Shown here one piece after another: positions 40,543-48,965 of a stretch of 59,131 bases of DNA (position 1 is its first letter; each line of letters begins with the position of its first letter). The position numbers and the translations under genes were made by a program. The notes under the pieces are model-generated. The model was not told the origin of the DNA, searched no databases, and saw nothing but the letters and a program-made list of their open reading frames with translations. This DNA is from a virus, in the IMG/VR virus record IMGVR_UViG_3300022591_000009, positions 1-59,131 of that record. The stretch is one strand, 5' to 3'.

Positions 40543-40899
40543 ATGAGAGACCGTGCTAAAGACCCCAAGCGTACTATTGCCGCTTATCAAGACAGTGTGG
40601 CAGCCCTAAGAAAAGCTACTGGATGGTACCACGTCGCCTCAGATTCACGTGGCGGCGTAATTGCAAAAGTTGGGTCAGGCCGTGTTGCATACACTGGAGA
40701 GCCCCACGTTACATCAGATGTTTACATGAGTGACGAGCGTCTTGGACCTTCAAAGTCTAGCCAACCCACAGCACAACCAGTTGCTGCAAGAAGTGCTGCA
40801 GAGCGTACCGCTGCAAAACGTATTGCTGCAAAGCCCGCAATTCGCAAAGTTGCAAAGCGTGCCGTAGGTACCAAAAACAACCAAGAGGGAGTTAAGTAA
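40543..40899 (+). CDS. Lys/Ala/Arg-rich protein
   Basis: A 118-residue protein whose N-terminal half may be folded (AAYQDSVAALRKATGWYHV, GGVIAKVGSGRVAYTGE) and whose C-terminal half is a basic Ala/Arg/Lys tail (AAERTAAKRIAAKP), like small nucleic-acid-binding proteins. TAATG overlap with the following gene. Confidence 0.55.
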   Translation: MRDRAKDPKRTIAAYQDSVAALRKATGWYHVASDSRGGVIAKVGSGRVAYTGEPHVTSDVYMSDERLGPSKSSQPTAQPVAARSAAERTAAKRIAAKPAIRKVAKRAVGTKNNQEGVK

Positions 40900-41789
40900 T
40901 GGCCTATACATTTGGTAAGAAAGCAGAAGAGTTAGCTAAACGTAAGGCAGAAGCTAAGTCCCAGCGTGAAAGCGCTAAAACTGTTGAAGGTAAGACCACT
41001 GAGCCTAAGCCTGTTGTCCCAGCTGGCAATATCGAGCAAGTACCTTTTGCTAAGACAACTGCCAAAGCAAAGGGCGTATCATCACTTGGTAAGGCTATTA
41101 AGAAGGATACCAACTCACGCGTTGAGCGCATGATTGAAGAGTCACCAGACCCAGAGGCAGCACGCCGCGGAGTCCAAGCTGGCAATGAAATTGAAGAAGC
41201 CACTGTACTTAAAGGTGGTCGCAAAAACCCAATGTTCAAGAGCGCTAGCTTGACACAAGACCGCAAGAATTTTCCAAACCATGCAGACGAGATTCCTACT
41301 GGAGTACGCGCACCAAAGAGCGGCTCAGGTGTAGGTGGCGGACGTGCTGCTCGCGGAGGCAAAGCTGCTGCATCGGTAGAGCATATTTCAGAGAACGCTA
41401 ACGCTGGCGTACGTTTTGCTAAAAATAAGCTGATTACTGAGGCTTACCGCAAGACCCAGAAATTTACAGCTCACATGGCAGGTTCAAGCTCACGAGATTT
41501 GAGCCATGCAAATGCCCTAAAACAGGACATCCACGACTCATTAGCAGGTGTGCCAGTAGCTGACCTTAAGGGTTTGCAGGTTCCTTGTATTGGTAATAAC
41601 TGTAAGCGTACCGTACCAGCCGATTCCCACACTTTGCAGTGCGAAGGCGGGAATTGTGCCCCACATTCATCGACCACAGTCAATAACCTTGGACGTTCAA
41701 ATGACAATGGAACCAGCAAAAAGCCTGTTCCAAACAACTTGAAGGTTCCAACTGGCCGCGGCGCTCCGTGGGGCGAGGCTACGTTCTAA
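40899..41789 (+). CDS. Long basic low-complexity protein with C-terminal Cys cluster
   Basis: A 296-residue protein, Lys/Ala/Gly/Ser-rich and predicted largely disordered, with a Cys-rich C-terminal part (VPCIGNNCKRTVPADSH, LQCEGGNCAPHS) that may hold a metal. Family unknown. With its neighbours it forms a run of basic proteins from 39201 to 41789 that could be capsid-internal DNA-binding or decoration proteins. Confidence 0.5.
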   Translation: MAYTFGKKAEELAKRKAEAKSQRESAKTVEGKTTEPKPVVPAGNIEQVPFAKTTAKAKGVSSLGKAIKKDTNSRVERMIEESPDPEAARRGVQAGNEIEEATVLKGGRKNPMFKSASLTQDRKNFPNHADEIPTGVRAPKSGSGVGGGRAARGGKAAASVEHISENANAGVRFAKNKLITEAYRKTQKFTAHMAGSSSRDLSHANALKQDIHDSLAGVPVADLKGLQVPCIGNNCKRTVPADSHTLQCEGGNCAPHSSTTVNNLGRSNDNGTSKKPVPNNLKVPTGRGAPWGEATF

Positions 41790-41796
41790 AACCTGT

Positions 41797-41802
41797 TATA
41801 CT
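41797..41802 (+). promoter_or_regulatory. Promoter -10 TATACT
   Basis: TATACT in the gap before 41838, predicting a leader of about 30 nt that includes the TAGGAG ribosome site. Confidence 0.5.
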
Positions 41803-41837
41803 ATTTGTACTAACTAACTACTTATTAGGAGCAAAAC

Positions 41838-42371
41838 TTGGCGGTAGACCTTAAAGCCCTTGCAGAAAAAGAAAAGGGTGAACAGCAGATTCGTTTGCTC
41901 GTTTGCCGTACTTGCAAGTCAATTGACGAACTTCCCGATTTTGATGGGCCAGAGGACTACGACACCGTACTTCAGGTAGCGGTAGAAAAGCACCAAAAGC
42001 CGCAGCCTCATATTGGCTTGCTTATTAAGTTCCCGCTTAAGTACTGGGCACGTCCAGACGTTAAGACCGAAGTGATGAAGCAAATCAGCGAAGGTTCGTC
42101 TGGCCTTGATGTATTCGGCACAGACTTCTACGCCACCAAGTCCACCTTCCACGAAGACGCGATGAAGTGTTACAACTTGCACCTACGACCATCTGTGTCA
42201 TGTGGCGACTACAAATCAGATGCTAAAGAGCTTAAGCCTGGAACCGCTAATGAGCGTAAGGCTGAAGGCCTTAGCGAACATCGTGGCCCTAAGGTATACT
42301 TATGTGACTTCTGCCCCTACAAGATGATGGTTCAAAAGAAGGCTTTTGACCAGAAAGGTCTATACAAGTGA
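41838..42371 (+). CDS. Hypothetical protein with two CxxC sites
   Basis: A 177-residue protein starting with TTG 41838 (TAGGAG eleven bases upstream). CRTCKSIDELPDFDG near residue 23 and VYLCDFCPYKM near 155 give two distant CxxC pairs that could form one zinc ribbon. The middle is acidic/basic mixed (KEKHQKPQPHIGLLIKFPL). Unknown function; I recall similar actinophage proteins. Confidence 0.55.
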   Translation: MAVDLKALAEKEKGEQQIRLLVCRTCKSIDELPDFDGPEDYDTVLQVAVEKHQKPQPHIGLLIKFPLKYWARPDVKTEVMKQISEGSSGLDVFGTDFYATKSTFHEDAMKCYNLHLRPSVSCGDYKSDAKELKPGTANERKAEGLSEHRGPKVYLCDFCPYKMMVQKKAFDQKGLYK

Positions 42372-42643
42372 CCAACGAAGATACTATTGAGACAGCGTTT
42401 GTTATCATGCGCCACAACGATGGCTCGTATTCAGCGACGACCGATATGTCCGCTTTGCCTGAAGCTCCCCGTAAGGCTAATATCTACGACATCAAGCAGG
42501 GCTGCGCTGAGATTATCGAAACTATCCAATTGCAGGCAGTTCGTAACGTTTTGTCATCTGTCGTTACACAAAATAACGCCTCGGATAGTGACAAAGTAAG
42601 CGAAGCCGTGAGACAATCGTTAGTAGAAAAAGGTCTATTGTAA
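42368..42643 (+). CDS. Hypothetical protein
   Basis: A 91-residue GTG-started protein (GTGA overlap) with an N-terminal beta region (ETAFVIMRHNDGSYSATTD) and C-terminal helices. No family recognised. Confidence 0.5.
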   Translation: MTNEDTIETAFVIMRHNDGSYSATTDMSALPEAPRKANIYDIKQGCAEIIETIQLQAVRNVLSSVVTQNNASDSDKVSEAVRQSLVEKGLL

Positions 42644-42658
42644 CGACAGGGGATGGAC

Positions 42659-42889
42659 ATGGCAGCCAGCAAGAAGAAAAAAGTAGAGCCCACTAGCGAC
42701 ACATACAACAAGCTAGAGGAGTACTGCATCTGGCTTAATGAGTTCTACACTTCGCTGCTTAGAGCTGGCTTCAAACACGACATTGCGCTAGCGATAATGC
42801 TCGATAAGGATTCGTTTCCTGACTGGGTACAGTTCGGCACCATCACCGACAAAGACGTATCTGACTATCTAGAAGATGAAGACGACTAA
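42659..42889 (+). CDS. Small hypothetical protein
   Basis: A 76-residue protein; ATG 42659 has AGGGG six bases upstream, ATG 42653 overlaps that site. Helical with an acidic end (KLEEYCIWLNEFYTSLLRAG, DVSDYLEDEDD). Unknown. Confidence 0.55.
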   Translation: MAASKKKKVEPTSDTYNKLEEYCIWLNEFYTSLLRAGFKHDIALAIMLDKDSFPDWVQFGTITDKDVSDYLEDEDD

Positions 42890-42894
42890 TACAC

Positions 42895-42900
42895 TATACT
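42895..42900 (+). promoter_or_regulatory. Promoter -10 TATACT, possibly leaderless
   Basis: TATACT followed by six bases (GACTAG) and the ATG at 42907. No Shine-Dalgarno. Clearest leaderless-type arrangement along with 27685. Confidence 0.55.
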
Positions 42901-42906
42901 GACTAG

Positions 42907-43833
42907 ATGGATTACTACGCAGCGTTGGCAAACATCGCTAGCCCTATTGAGCAGCAACCTGGCTCAACATCCTACTTTAGCCGTCCAAGTGACATACTAG
43001 ACCCACGACTTATTAAAAATAACAGGGTCATCGGTCACGTGCGGTCGGCTATCCTATCTACCTTGTTTACATATCTTGGCAAGTCATTCCAAGACCCAGA
43101 AGCATGGTGCAACGTCTGGTTGGCTGGTTCAGGGGTGTCCTATCAGTGGGCAGCTGCTAGAGAGCCAGCAGACCTTGACTGCTTGATTGGCGTGGACTAC
43201 ATCAAGTTCCGCCAGTCAAATAGCAGGTACGTAGGACTTAGCGACCAAGAGATTGCGTCTATGCTAAACGAGGGATTTAGCCAAGAGTTAAACCCATCAA
43301 CTGCACAGTTCATGGACGTATTTGAGCTTACATTTTACGTAAACGTACGTAGCAACATTACCGAGATTAAGCCTTACGCAGCCTATTCATTGACCGCAGA
43401 TGACTGGACAGTTCAGCCTGTTATTGAAACCCCATACCGCTCTAAGGATTGGGAGACACGTTCCCAGCGAGACGAAGTTCTGACTAAGGGTATTCTGAAC
43501 CGTTACCAAAAAGCATTGAACGATTTGAGCGCCGCTCAAAACGATGCGGCTAGAGTAAACGCAGAGTCAGCCCTACATTTAGCAGTTATGCAAGGTGCGG
43601 CATTGTTTGATGATATTCACGAAGGACGTAAATACGCCTTTAGTCCTGTAGGTCAGGGTTATATTGACTATGCTAACTACCGCTGGCAGGCAGGCAAGTC
43701 GTCTGGTATCGTGCCAGCACTAAAGAGGTTAAAAGAAGTTTCTAAGCAGTCAAAGCAAGAGTTCGCAGCGCAGACATATGGTGTAGAGTTGCCAGATGCA
43801 AGCGTGCTGATTCGTCGCGCTGCTACCCGCTAA
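42907..43833 (+). CDS. Nucleotidyltransferase-fold protein
   Basis: A 308-residue protein with WLAGSGVSYQWAAAREPADLDCLIGVDY (residues ~71-98), which matches the GS...(D/E)hD signature of the polymerase-beta/MNT nucleotidyltransferase fold. A third acidic residue may be in the FMDVFELTFYVN strand. The C-terminal half is helical. Substrate unknown. It opens a unit with a HAD-like and a TGT-like gene. Confidence 0.65.
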   Translation: MDYYAALANIASPIEQQPGSTSYFSRPSDILDPRLIKNNRVIGHVRSAILSTLFTYLGKSFQDPEAWCNVWLAGSGVSYQWAAAREPADLDCLIGVDYIKFRQSNSRYVGLSDQEIASMLNEGFSQELNPSTAQFMDVFELTFYVNVRSNITEIKPYAAYSLTADDWTVQPVIETPYRSKDWETRSQRDEVLTKGILNRYQKALNDLSAAQNDAARVNAESALHLAVMQGAALFDDIHEGRKYAFSPVGQGYIDYANYRWQAGKSSGIVPALKRLKEVSKQSKQEFAAQTYGVELPDASVLIRRAATR

Positions 43834-43856
43834 CTTTCTACATTACGGAGCATTAC

Positions 43857-44315
43857 ATGGCAATACTTCTATCTGTCGACGGCGTTCTCAGAAACCCACG
43901 CAACAACGCGCCGATTCGTGAAGGCTTGCATTTCTATAATCACCTTAATCAAACTAACAAGGTACTGTTGATTTGCGAAGACCGCGAAGTAACAGACAAC
44001 TGGTTGCGCCAGCAGAAGCTACATAAGTACGACGACATCCTTGACCACAAGATGGTTCCACCTGGCGATGATATGTTCCTACGTATGGCGCAATACGTAC
44101 GGGCGCAAGGCCCCGTAGACCTAGTAGTTACAGCTGACCTAGACATTGTCAAGGATTTGATTGAGGTCGGAATTACTGTTTTAGCATTTTGCCACCCGAC
44201 CTATTTAGATTACAAGTTCCGTCCAGATGGCCGCGAAGGGCGTCAGACATGGCAAGAAATTACGGATGAGATTGACCGCCAGCAAGAGCTTCTTGCAAAC
44301 GATGGTCGTCTATGA
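43857..44315 (+). CDS. HAD-like protein, nucleophile apparently missing
   Basis: A 152-residue alpha/beta protein with ILLSVDGVLRNP at the N-terminus. HAD phosphatases have DxDG(V/T) here; the first Asp, the nucleophile, is Ser7, so either it is catalytically altered or it is not a HAD enzyme. Later segments (LLICEDREVTDNWL, VDLVVTADLDIVKDLIE, TVLAFCHPTYLD) fit a HAD core. Coupled by ATGA to the next gene. Confidence 0.55.
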   Translation: MAILLSVDGVLRNPRNNAPIREGLHFYNHLNQTNKVLLICEDREVTDNWLRQQKLHKYDDILDHKMVPPGDDMFLRMAQYVRAQGPVDLVVTADLDIVKDLIEVGITVLAFCHPTYLDYKFRPDGREGRQTWQEITDEIDRQQELLANDGRL

Positions 44316-45769
44316 AGTTAATTTTTATGGGAGCGGAAGTTCCCAGCAACCGCACCATTTTGGAATCAGCGGGCGCTACATTTATGGGAGTCAGCTATTA
44401 CCGATTGACTAAACGCGGGCTGCCCAAGAATAAGGCGTACCTGCTTGATAACTATTTTGACCCTAGCGCTGACATATTCGTCCACGCAGGATTGCCCCAT
44501 GACACTCAGCTATCCCAAAGAGAGCTTGAGGAGTTCGCCGCAGATTACGAGGAGTTCGTGGTTGCCAACATTGACCGCATAACCCTATTTACAGAGTTCG
44601 ACCACCCGACTTTAACTCAGGAGTTCATAGAGCTGCAGCGGAAGACCGTCTGGGCCTCTATGCCACCGAGCAAGTTTCTACCCGTCTGGCGGCCTGCTAC
44701 GGGCTTTGAGGGGCTAGCTACGCTGGTTGATAACTACCTAGATATTGGTATTACGGGAGACGCGATTGAGGAGTATACCCAGCTTGCTCAGGCAACCCGT
44801 ACATACAACCGCACCCATGGAACGCGTTTTCACGCTATATCCTGCGCTCGCCCTGACAACCTGCGCCAAGTAGAAGTCGCCACAACTAGCACAATGTCAT
44901 GGCTATCCCCTATGATGCGCGGAGAGACTATAGTGTGGGATGGTCACCGAATCGTCCGTTATCCCAAGAAGATGAAAGACCAAGCCCGACCCCGCTATAA
45001 AGCGGCTTATGAAAAGGCTGGTTTAGATTACGACCTCATTATGGAGGACGACAACAAAGAGGTTTCTAAATTAGCAATATGGGCTTACCGACAGTTAGAG
45101 CAGAGGTTAAACAACATGGACATATCTAATAACAACGAAGATTCTAGTCTGGTTAGTTATGAGGAAACACCCCTGCCCGATGCTGATAAGAAGGGTGCTG
45201 GGATGCGGAAATTTGAGCCGCGAAATCCAGATGAAATGTCCAATTTGCCCGTCTTTGGATATGACCTAAAGACTGTTGTTGAGACGGATGAAGATGGCAA
45301 TGATGTCATCAAAGATGTGCCTGTTGTACGTACTCAATCGTCCTCATTACGTCAATGCGATACCTGTTTTGTAGCTGCTAACTGCCCTGCTTTTAAGCCA
45401 TCAAACGCCTGTGCCTTTAACTTGCCCGTTGAGGTAAAGACTAAAGAACAACTCAAGGCTTTGATTAACGCAATCATCGAAATGCAGGGTCAAAGAGTAG
45501 CTTTCATGCGATTTACAGAAGAAATGAACGGTGGATACGCAGACCCGAACGTGTCACAAGAAATTGACCGCCTGTTCAAACTTATCAAAACTACCAAGGA
45601 ATTGGATGACTCCTCATCCTTTATTCGCATGACAGTAGAAGGTAAATCTGCGGGTGCAGGTGTGCTGTCAGCAATCTTTGGAGACAAGGCTCAAGCACTG
45701 CGTGAACTGCCCAACGGAGGGCTTACTGAGAACGAAACTACCCGAATAATCCAGCAAGCAACCGAGTAG
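44312..45769 (+). CDS. TIM-barrel tRNA-guanine-transglycosylase-like protein (DpdA-like?)
   Basis: A 485-residue protein. The N-terminus MGAEVPSNRTILESAGATF and the region from HAISCARPDNL through EVATTSTMSWLSPMMRGETI to WDGHRIVRY resemble phage TGT/DpdA proteins, where a DSTSWL motif carries the nucleophilic Asp. Here the aligned position reads Ser-Thr-Met-Ser-Trp, so the Asp seems replaced. The C-terminal part adds CDTCFVAANCPAFKPSNAC, four cysteines like the TGT zinc site or an Fe-S cluster. Assignment is tentative. No queC/D/E or folE genes are in the window. Confidence 0.4.
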   Translation: MKLIFMGAEVPSNRTILESAGATFMGVSYYRLTKRGLPKNKAYLLDNYFDPSADIFVHAGLPHDTQLSQRELEEFAADYEEFVVANIDRITLFTEFDHPTLTQEFIELQRKTVWASMPPSKFLPVWRPATGFEGLATLVDNYLDIGITGDAIEEYTQLAQATRTYNRTHGTRFHAISCARPDNLRQVEVATTSTMSWLSPMMRGETIVWDGHRIVRYPKKMKDQARPRYKAAYEKAGLDYDLIMEDDNKEVSKLAIWAYRQLEQRLNNMDISNNNEDSSLVSYEETPLPDADKKGAGMRKFEPRNPDEMSNLPVFGYDLKTVVETDEDGNDVIKDVPVVRTQSSSLRQCDTCFVAANCPAFKPSNACAFNLPVEVKTKEQLKALINAIIEMQGQRVAFMRFTEEMNGGYADPNVSQEIDRLFKLIKTTKELDDSSSFIRMTVEGKSAGAGVLSAIFGDKAQALRELPNGGLTENETTRIIQQATE

Positions 45770-45815
45770 TTTTATATCTAATAATAAGGGGGGTTTAATA
45801 CAAGGACAAAGGCAT

Positions 45816-45843
45816 TTGTAACAAGGTGTGTTTCAGTTAAACT
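45816..45843 (+). promoter_or_regulatory. Promoter upstream of nrdJ (TTGTAA-16-TAAACT)
   Basis: TTGTAA (45816-45821) and TAAACT (45838-45843), spacer 16 bp, start site near 45850, about 40 nt before the ATG. No cobalamin riboswitch fits the 120-bp gap. Confidence 0.45.
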
Positions 45844-45888
45844 ATCAGACTCGCCTCACCACGGGGGCACGGACAAACAGAGGAAATA

Positions 45889-47922
45889 ATGGCCTTAACA
45901 TTTAAGTTGGCAGATGACTTTATCAACTCCTACAAGGGAAAGAAAGTACCTTGGGGCTATCAAGACGCGGCAGGTAATTCGGTGGGAGAGATTACTTTTC
46001 TTCGCACCTACTCCCGCCTAAAAGAGGATGGCACAAAGGAGACTTGGACGGATGTATGCGCCCGAGTCATCAACGGTATGTATTCCCTGCAAAAGGACTA
46101 CTGCAAAACCAATCGCCTTCCGTGGAACGACTCAAAGGCTCAGGCTTCTGCTAAAGAAGCTTTCGACCGTATGTGGAATCTCAAGTGGACGCCGCCAGGC
46201 CGCGGCCTATGGATGATGGGTACTCCCCTCGTCAATGAGCAAAAGAACTCAGCCGCTTTGCAGAACTGCTCATTTGTATCCACCCTAGAGATGACTAAAA
46301 ACAATCCTGCTAAGCCATTTGCTTTCCTCATGGAAGCATCCATGCTTGGCGTGGGCGTCGGCTTTGACGACAAGGGCGCAGACAAGGACTTTACAATCTA
46401 TGCCCCAACCGAAGGAGATACTTATGTCATTCCCGACACCAGAGAAGGCTGGGTGGAGAGCACAACCGCCCTCATCAACAGTTACCTTAAGCCAGATACG
46501 AAAAGCCCTGTCTTTGACTACTCAGAAATCCGTCCAGCAGGTACTCCGATTAAGACCTTTGGAGGAACGGCAGCAGGGCACGAGCCACTCCTAAGACTTC
46601 ATAAGGCGATAGTTAAGATGTTCTCTGGGCGTGAAGGTCAAAAGCTAACCAGAGTGGATATTGCAGACATTGGCAATCTCATGGGCGTCTGCGTAGTATC
46701 AGGCAACGTCCGTCGTTCAGCCGAGCTTCTCATGGGTCGTTTGGATGACCAAGACTTCCTCAATCTCAAAAACCCAAAAGTCTTTCCAGAGCGCAACTCT
46801 TACTCAGCTAAGAATCCAGGCTGGGGCTTCATGTCTAACAACTCGGTAGAAGTTACTGTGGGGCAAGACCTCTCTGGCATCGTCGAAGGCATTTCACGCA
46901 ACGGTGAGCCAGGTGTTATCTGGATGGATATGACCCGCAAGTATGGTCGCTTGGCTGACCCTGTGAACAACAAGGACTGGCGTGCATCTGGCTACAATCC
47001 ATGCGCCGAGCAATCATTGGAGTCCTTTGAGTGCTGCACATTGGTCGAGACGTATCTGAATCGTCATGAGTCACTCGAGGATTTTAAGCGCACGCTTAAG
47101 TTCGCCTATCTTTATGCCAAGACAGTTACTCTTATCCCTACCCATTGGGAGGAGACTAACGCAATCATGCAACGTAACCGCCGAATCGGTACATCCATGT
47201 CAGGCGTAGCAAACTTTGCCGACAATCACGGCCTACCCAAACTCCGTGAGTGGATGGGCGAGGGGTATGCAACGGTTCTCTCTTATGACAGAGGCTACTC
47301 AGAGTGGCTAGGTGTTCGTGAGTCTATTAAGACAACTACTATCAAGCCTAGTGGCACAGTCTCTATTCTTGCAGGAGAGTCGCCAGGCGTGCATTGGACG
47401 GTTGGGGGACAGTACTTCCTACGTGCTATCCGCTTTAGTAATAGTGACCCTATGTTGCCTCTGTTTAAGATGGCTAACTATCGCGTAGAGCCAGCGTCAG
47501 AATCTCCTGAAACTACCTCAGTAGTATTCTTTCCTGTTAAATCTCTTGCTCTCCGTTCAGAGAAAGATGTCTCTATCTACGAGAAGATGGCTCTCGCTGC
47601 TACGGCTCAACGGTATTGGTCGGACAACTCTGTGTCAGTAACCGTCTCTTTTAATCCAAAGACGGAGGCGTCTTCTATCGGTACGGCTCTTCATATGTAC
47701 GACGGACAACTAAAGACCGTCTCGTTTCTACCTATGGATAACGGCTCTTACCCTCAAATGCCATACTCTCCCATCACAGCAGAGGAGTACGAGAGTTACA
47801 CAATGACTCTATTCCCAATAGACTTGGTAGGAGTTTACGAAGGTATGGCTATGGACGCAATCGGTGAGGCTTACTGCACCACGGACGCGTGTGAGGTCAA
47901 GCTAATTAAGGACAACAAGTAA
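45889..47922 (+). CDS. nrdJ: Adenosylcobalamin-dependent (class II) ribonucleotide reductase
   Basis: A 677-residue monomeric-type class II enzyme. The active-site block NPCAEQSLESFECC holds the radical cysteine C372, with N370 and E374 (N406/C408/E410 in the Lactobacillus leichmannii enzyme) and the redox cysteine C383; its partner is C127 in LQNCSFVST. The C-terminal CTTDACEVKL provides the swinging thiol pair. Other landmarks are TPPGRGLWMMG, VCVVSGNVRRSAE and KPSGTVSILAGESPG. Reduces ribonucleotides to dNTPs without oxygen dependence, using host B12. It has its own promoter and ends at a bidirectional terminator. Confidence 0.95.
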   Translation: MALTFKLADDFINSYKGKKVPWGYQDAAGNSVGEITFLRTYSRLKEDGTKETWTDVCARVINGMYSLQKDYCKTNRLPWNDSKAQASAKEAFDRMWNLKWTPPGRGLWMMGTPLVNEQKNSAALQNCSFVSTLEMTKNNPAKPFAFLMEASMLGVGVGFDDKGADKDFTIYAPTEGDTYVIPDTREGWVESTTALINSYLKPDTKSPVFDYSEIRPAGTPIKTFGGTAAGHEPLLRLHKAIVKMFSGREGQKLTRVDIADIGNLMGVCVVSGNVRRSAELLMGRLDDQDFLNLKNPKVFPERNSYSAKNPGWGFMSNNSVEVTVGQDLSGIVEGISRNGEPGVIWMDMTRKYGRLADPVNNKDWRASGYNPCAEQSLESFECCTLVETYLNRHESLEDFKRTLKFAYLYAKTVTLIPTHWEETNAIMQRNRRIGTSMSGVANFADNHGLPKLREWMGEGYATVLSYDRGYSEWLGVRESIKTTTIKPSGTVSILAGESPGVHWTVGGQYFLRAIRFSNSDPMLPLFKMANYRVEPASESPETTSVVFFPVKSLALRSEKDVSIYEKMALAATAQRYWSDNSVSVTVSFNPKTEASSIGTALHMYDGQLKTVSFLPMDNGSYPQMPYSPITAEEYESYTMTLFPIDLVGVYEGMAMDAIGEAYCTTDACEVKLIKDNK

Positions 47923-47940
47923 CGACTCTCCGAATAAAAA

Positions 47941-47968
47941 AAGCCCCTAGCTTAATTGCTAGGGGCTT
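47941..47968. terminator. Bidirectional intrinsic terminator
   Basis: A perfect 11-bp stem (AAGCCCCTAGC/GCTAGGGGCTT) with TTAATT loop, A-run before and T-rich after, so it can end transcription from both sides: nrdJ rightward and the small-gene arm leftward. Confidence 0.92.
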
Positions 47969-47973
47969 ATTTA

Positions 47974-48075
47974 TTACTTCTGCCTACTGTTGTATTTATC
48001 AAGGAGGGCTTGTAGTCGAGCACTCTCCTCAGGTGTTAATTGGTCTTTGATAAGTACCTTGTCCTCGTCACTCAT
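47974..48075 (-). CDS. Small hypothetical protein
   Basis: A 33-residue charged helical peptide, MSDEDKVLIKDQLTPEESAR..., with a GGAG site upstream and the last gene of the leftward operon before the terminator. The start overlaps the preceding stop region by 8 bp. Too short for family calls. Confidence 0.5.
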   Translation of the reverse strand: MSDEDKVLIKDQLTPEESARLQALLDKYNSRQK

Positions 48076-48175
48076 CATCTTCTCCATAATCGTCCTCGTC
48101 GTCTCCGAATCCTGTAAAAGGTTCGGTAGCGCCCCAATCCTCATCGGGCACAATCGGGTCTTTCTCGAAACCCAT
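48068..48175 (-). CDS. Small acidic protein
   Basis: A 35-residue peptide ending in an Asp/Glu run (FGDDEDDYGEDDE). It fills the gap between 48075 and 48177 exactly, in the same orientation as the neighbours. Reading frame is clean but coding support is only from context. Confidence 0.45.
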   Translation of the reverse strand: MGFEKDPIVPDEDWGATEPFTGFGDDEDDYGEDDE

Positions 48176-48176
48176 T

Positions 48177-48368
48177 TTAACGAGTTGCCTTAACGTTGGG
48201 ATTAGGGATTAGTTTGCAATATGTTGAGCCGTTAAACGCGTCTTGCCATAAGTGGTGAACACCGTGTTGGTCTACGCAGATATAGCCTGAAAGTTTGGGT
48301 TGGTTGGCTTGTGCTGACGGTGCGAATACGACACCTGCAACAACTACTAGGGCAGTTATTATTTTCAT
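48177..48368 (-). CDS. Small secreted protein
   Basis: A 63-residue protein with a signal peptide (MKIITALVVVAGVVFAPSAQA, cleavage after AQA near residue 21) and a short mature part with two cysteines (YICVDQHGVHHLWQD, STYCKLIP) that could form a disulphide. Together with the subtilase at 49140 it is part of an arm with several exported products. Function unknown. Confidence 0.65.
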   Translation of the reverse strand: MKIITALVVVAGVVFAPSAQANQPKLSGYICVDQHGVHHLWQDAFNGSTYCKLIPNPNVKATR

Positions 48369-48655
48369 GCTTCCACCTTGTAGACAAGCTCTCCTGTAAT
48401 GGATGTTGGCTTGCCATTTGCGTCTAGCTTGGTATCAGCAAACTTAATACTCTTGCGGGGAGTGTTCTCTACAACAATCTTTTTAGTCCAATTCTTAGCC
48501 ACGCGAGCGTTAGCCCATGCGGTCACTTGATTAAAGACAGGCTTGTCAGAGCCGTCCTCTAGAATTGTAATCTCTAGAAGCCACGCGCCACCTTTTTCTA
48601 GTAGCAAGTTCTTTTCTAGATTTACCTTCATGGTCTGTCCGATTTTCTTTGCCAT
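48365..48655 (-). CDS. Hypothetical protein, beta-rich
   Basis: A 96-residue basic protein with alternating strands (MKVNLEKNLLLEKGGAWLLE, TAWANARVAKNWTKKIVVE, TSITGELVYKV). ATGA overlap with the secreted protein gene. Unknown. Confidence 0.5.
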   Translation of the reverse strand: MAKKIGQTMKVNLEKNLLLEKGGAWLLEITILEDGSDKPVFNQVTAWANARVAKNWTKKIVVENTPRKSIKFADTKLDANGKPTSITGELVYKVEA

Positions 48656-48671
48656 TGGTTATCTCTCTCTG

Positions 48672-48965
48672 TTAGAAGTCGCCCTCTTGGTGGCGCTTTT
48701 GTAGTTCCTCTAGTAGTTCAGGGATGGTGGATTCAGTTATGTTATCAGTATTGACACCCATAAGTCCAGCAGTTTCTTCGGCAAGGCTAGTTGCGCCTTC
48801 GTCTCCTATGAGTTCAGTAGTAACTGACCCCATAGTAATTGCGATAGCAAGCATATAAACAAGCCTGCTTTCTTTTCCGAATAGCGGGTCTATGACATCC
48901 TCGCAGCGGGTCTCTGCACGTTTTATTGCATTGGCAACCTGTATGGCGCTGATACTAATACTCAT
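48672..48965 (-). CDS. Hypothetical helical protein
   Basis: A 97-residue protein with an amphipathic helix start (ISISAIQVANAIKRAETRC) and a hydrophobic middle (LVYMLAIAITMGSVTTEL). No family recognised. Start has GGTAACTAA just upstream, overlapping the end of the next gene on this strand. Confidence 0.5.
   Translation of the reverse strand: MSISISAIQVANAIKRAETRCEDVIDPLFGKESRLVYMLAIAITMGSVTTELIGDEGATSLAEETAGLMGVNTDNITESTIPELLEELQKRHQEGDF

Noticed and set aside
45770-45888. Cobalamin riboswitch before nrdJ
   Set aside because: The gap is only about 120 bp and lacks the conserved B12-box pattern; an ordinary promoter fits.
47990-48193. Plus-strand frame of 67 codons after the terminator
   Set aside because: It is antisense to two small minus-strand genes that have start sites and fit the leftward operon.
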